Of a stretch of DNA of 6,322 nt, positions 5,507 to 6,322 are shown one piece after another. The DNA lies in contig JBBSIS010000191.1 of assembly GCA_038231955.1 (NCBI GenBank), positions 1 through 6,322 on the forward strand. Reading direction: 5' to 3'. Every line of letters starts with the position of its first letter. Within the stretch, counting starts at the first letter, position 1. The notes beneath the pieces were generated by a model that made no database searches, was not told the origin of the DNA, and saw only the letters and a program-made list of their open reading frames with translations. The position numbers and the translations under genes were made by a program. This DNA comes from CADCTB01 sp038231955 (GTDB taxonomy: Bacteria; Actinomycetota; Acidimicrobiia; Acidimicrobiales; AC-14).

Positions 5507-6322
5507 TTGTTCGAACGTTTCACAGACCGAGCCCGCCGGGTCGTCGTACTGGCCCAGGAGGAAGCTCGCCTCCTCAACCATAACTACATCGGCACCGAGC
5601 ACATCCTGCTCGGGCTGATCCACGAGGGCGAGGGCGTCGCCGCCAAGGCCCTCGAGCAGCTCGGCATCTCCCTCGAGGCCGTGCGCACCCAGGTTGAGGA
5701 GATCATCGGCCAGGGTGGCTCTTCGCCGTCCGGGCACATCCCGTTCACGCCCCGAGCCAAGAAGGTGCTCGAGCTCTCGCTCCGGGAGGCCCTGCAACTC
5801 GGCCACAACTACATCGGGACCGAGCACATCCTCCTCGGCCTCATCCGTGAGGGCGAAGGGGTGGCCGCCCAGGTGCTGGTCAAGCTGGGGGCCGACCTTT
5901 CCCGCGTGCGCCAGCAGGTCATCCAGCTGCTGTCCGGCTACGCCGGCAAGGAGGGGGCGCCCGCCGGCGGACCGTCCGGCGAGGCCACGCCCACCGGCTC
6001 GCTGGTCCTCGACCAGTTCGGCCGCAACCTCACCCAGTTGGCCCGTGAGAAGAAGCTCGACCCGGTCATCGGCCGCGAGCGTGAGATCGAGCGGGTCATG
6101 CAGGTGCTGTCCCGCCGCACCAAGAACAACCCCGTCCTCATCGGCGAGCCCGGCGTGGGGAAGACGGCCATCGTCGAAGGCCTGTCCCAGCAGATCGTGG
6201 CCAACACCGTGCCCGACACGCTCAAGGGCAAGCAGCTCTACACCCTCGACCTGGGCGCCCTGGTCGCCGGCTCGCGCTACCGCGGCGACTTCGAGGAGCG
6301 CTTGAAGAAGGTGCTGAAGGAG
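5507..6322 (+). CDS. clpC: ClpC, Clp/Hsp100 AAA+ unfoldase, N-terminal part (3' end outside window)
   Basis: ClpC unfolds proteins and feeds them to the ClpP peptidase in the cytoplasm. The window covers 272 residues. They begin MFERFTDRARRVVVLAQEEA, the canonical ClpC start, followed by the two-repeat Clp N-domain: GTEHILLGLIHEGEG (29-43) and GTEHILLGLIREGEG (104-118), whose Glu residues match the phospho-arginine sites known in Bacillus ClpC. A Gly/Ala/Pro linker (about 147-163) leads to the first AAA+ domain with LDPVIGREREIERVMQVL (184-201), Walker A GEPGVGKT (213-220) and the pore-loop region AGSRYRGDFEERL (254-266). Walker B, the M-domain and the second AAA+ domain lie beyond the window. 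TTG 5507 is the only start between an in-frame TAG at 5495 and the conserved sequence, and it has a well-spaced AGGGGG. ClpB is excluded by the MFERFTDRAR N-terminus. Confidence 0.96.
   Translation, partial: MFERFTDRARRVVVLAQEEARLLNHNYIGTEHILLGLIHEGEGVAAKALEQLGISLEAVRTQVEEIIGQGGSSPSGHIPFTPRAKKVLELSLREALQLGHNYIGTEHILLGLIREGEGVAAQVLVKLGADLSRVRQQVIQLLSGYAGKEGAPAGGPSGEATPTGSLVLDQFGRNLTQLAREKKLDPVIGREREIERVMQVLSRRTKNNPVLIGEPGVGKTAIVEGLSQQIVANTVPDTLKGKQLYTLDLGALVAGSRYRGDFEERLKKVLKE

Noticed and set aside
5509..5516. GTTCGAAC palindrome over the clpC start as a ClgR or heat-shock operator
   Set aside because: It is only 8 bp, lies mostly within coding sequence for the conserved FER residues, and does not match the spaced GTTCGC/GCGAAC ClgR pattern or CIRCE.
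5091..5618. Plus-strand open frame spanning the prenyl synthase start, intergenic region and clpC start
   Set aside because: It overlaps two recognised genes in wrong frames and has no domain; it would also obliterate the divergent promoter region.

Overview
The window is very GC-rich with short intergenic gaps and overlapping genes. Its gene content (type III pantothenate kinase next to lysyl-tRNA synthetase and then ClpC) points to an actinobacterium. It resembles the mycobacterial coaX-lysS-clpC1 neighbourhood but is clearly a different lineage, perhaps an Acidimicrobiia-like or other deep-branching group; the lineage is inference. No RNA genes, CRISPR array, insertion sequence or replication origin were seen.

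Layout. Positions 1-3575 hold a tight forward run of four genes: the 3' end of nadB (L-aspartate oxidase), nadC (quinolinate phosphoribosyltransferase), coaX (type III pantothenate kinase) and lysS (lysyl-tRNA synthetase). Every junction is a start/stop overlap (ATGA, GTGA, TGATG), so they are very likely one translationally coupled transcript joining de novo NAD synthesis, the first step of CoA synthesis and tRNA-Lys charging. Positions 3576-4320 carry a type II toxin-antitoxin pair: a FitA/VapB-like ribbon-helix-helix antitoxin and a VapC-like PIN-domain toxin. In front of it lies a perfect 33-bp palindrome with nested half-sites, which should be its autoregulatory operator. Its codon use is noticeably less GC-biased than that of its neighbours, consistent with acquisition.

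Positions 4350-5351 on the minus strand encode a long-chain polyprenyl diphosphate synthase, probably for the menaquinone side chain, convergent with the toxin gene. A 155-bp divergent intergenic region (5352-5506) separates it from clpC, a Clp/Hsp100 unfoldase that starts at TTG 5507 and runs off the window end. This region contains an exact GGAAT-N18-GTT match to the SigR/SigH (thiol-oxidative stress ECF sigma) promoter consensus, a possible leaderless promoter for the prenyl synthase, and a small hairpin that would bury the clpC Shine-Dalgarno sequence.

Most of the window is conserved core metabolism. The parts worth a second look are the toxin-antitoxin operator and the clpC control region. 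I see no wholly new system here.
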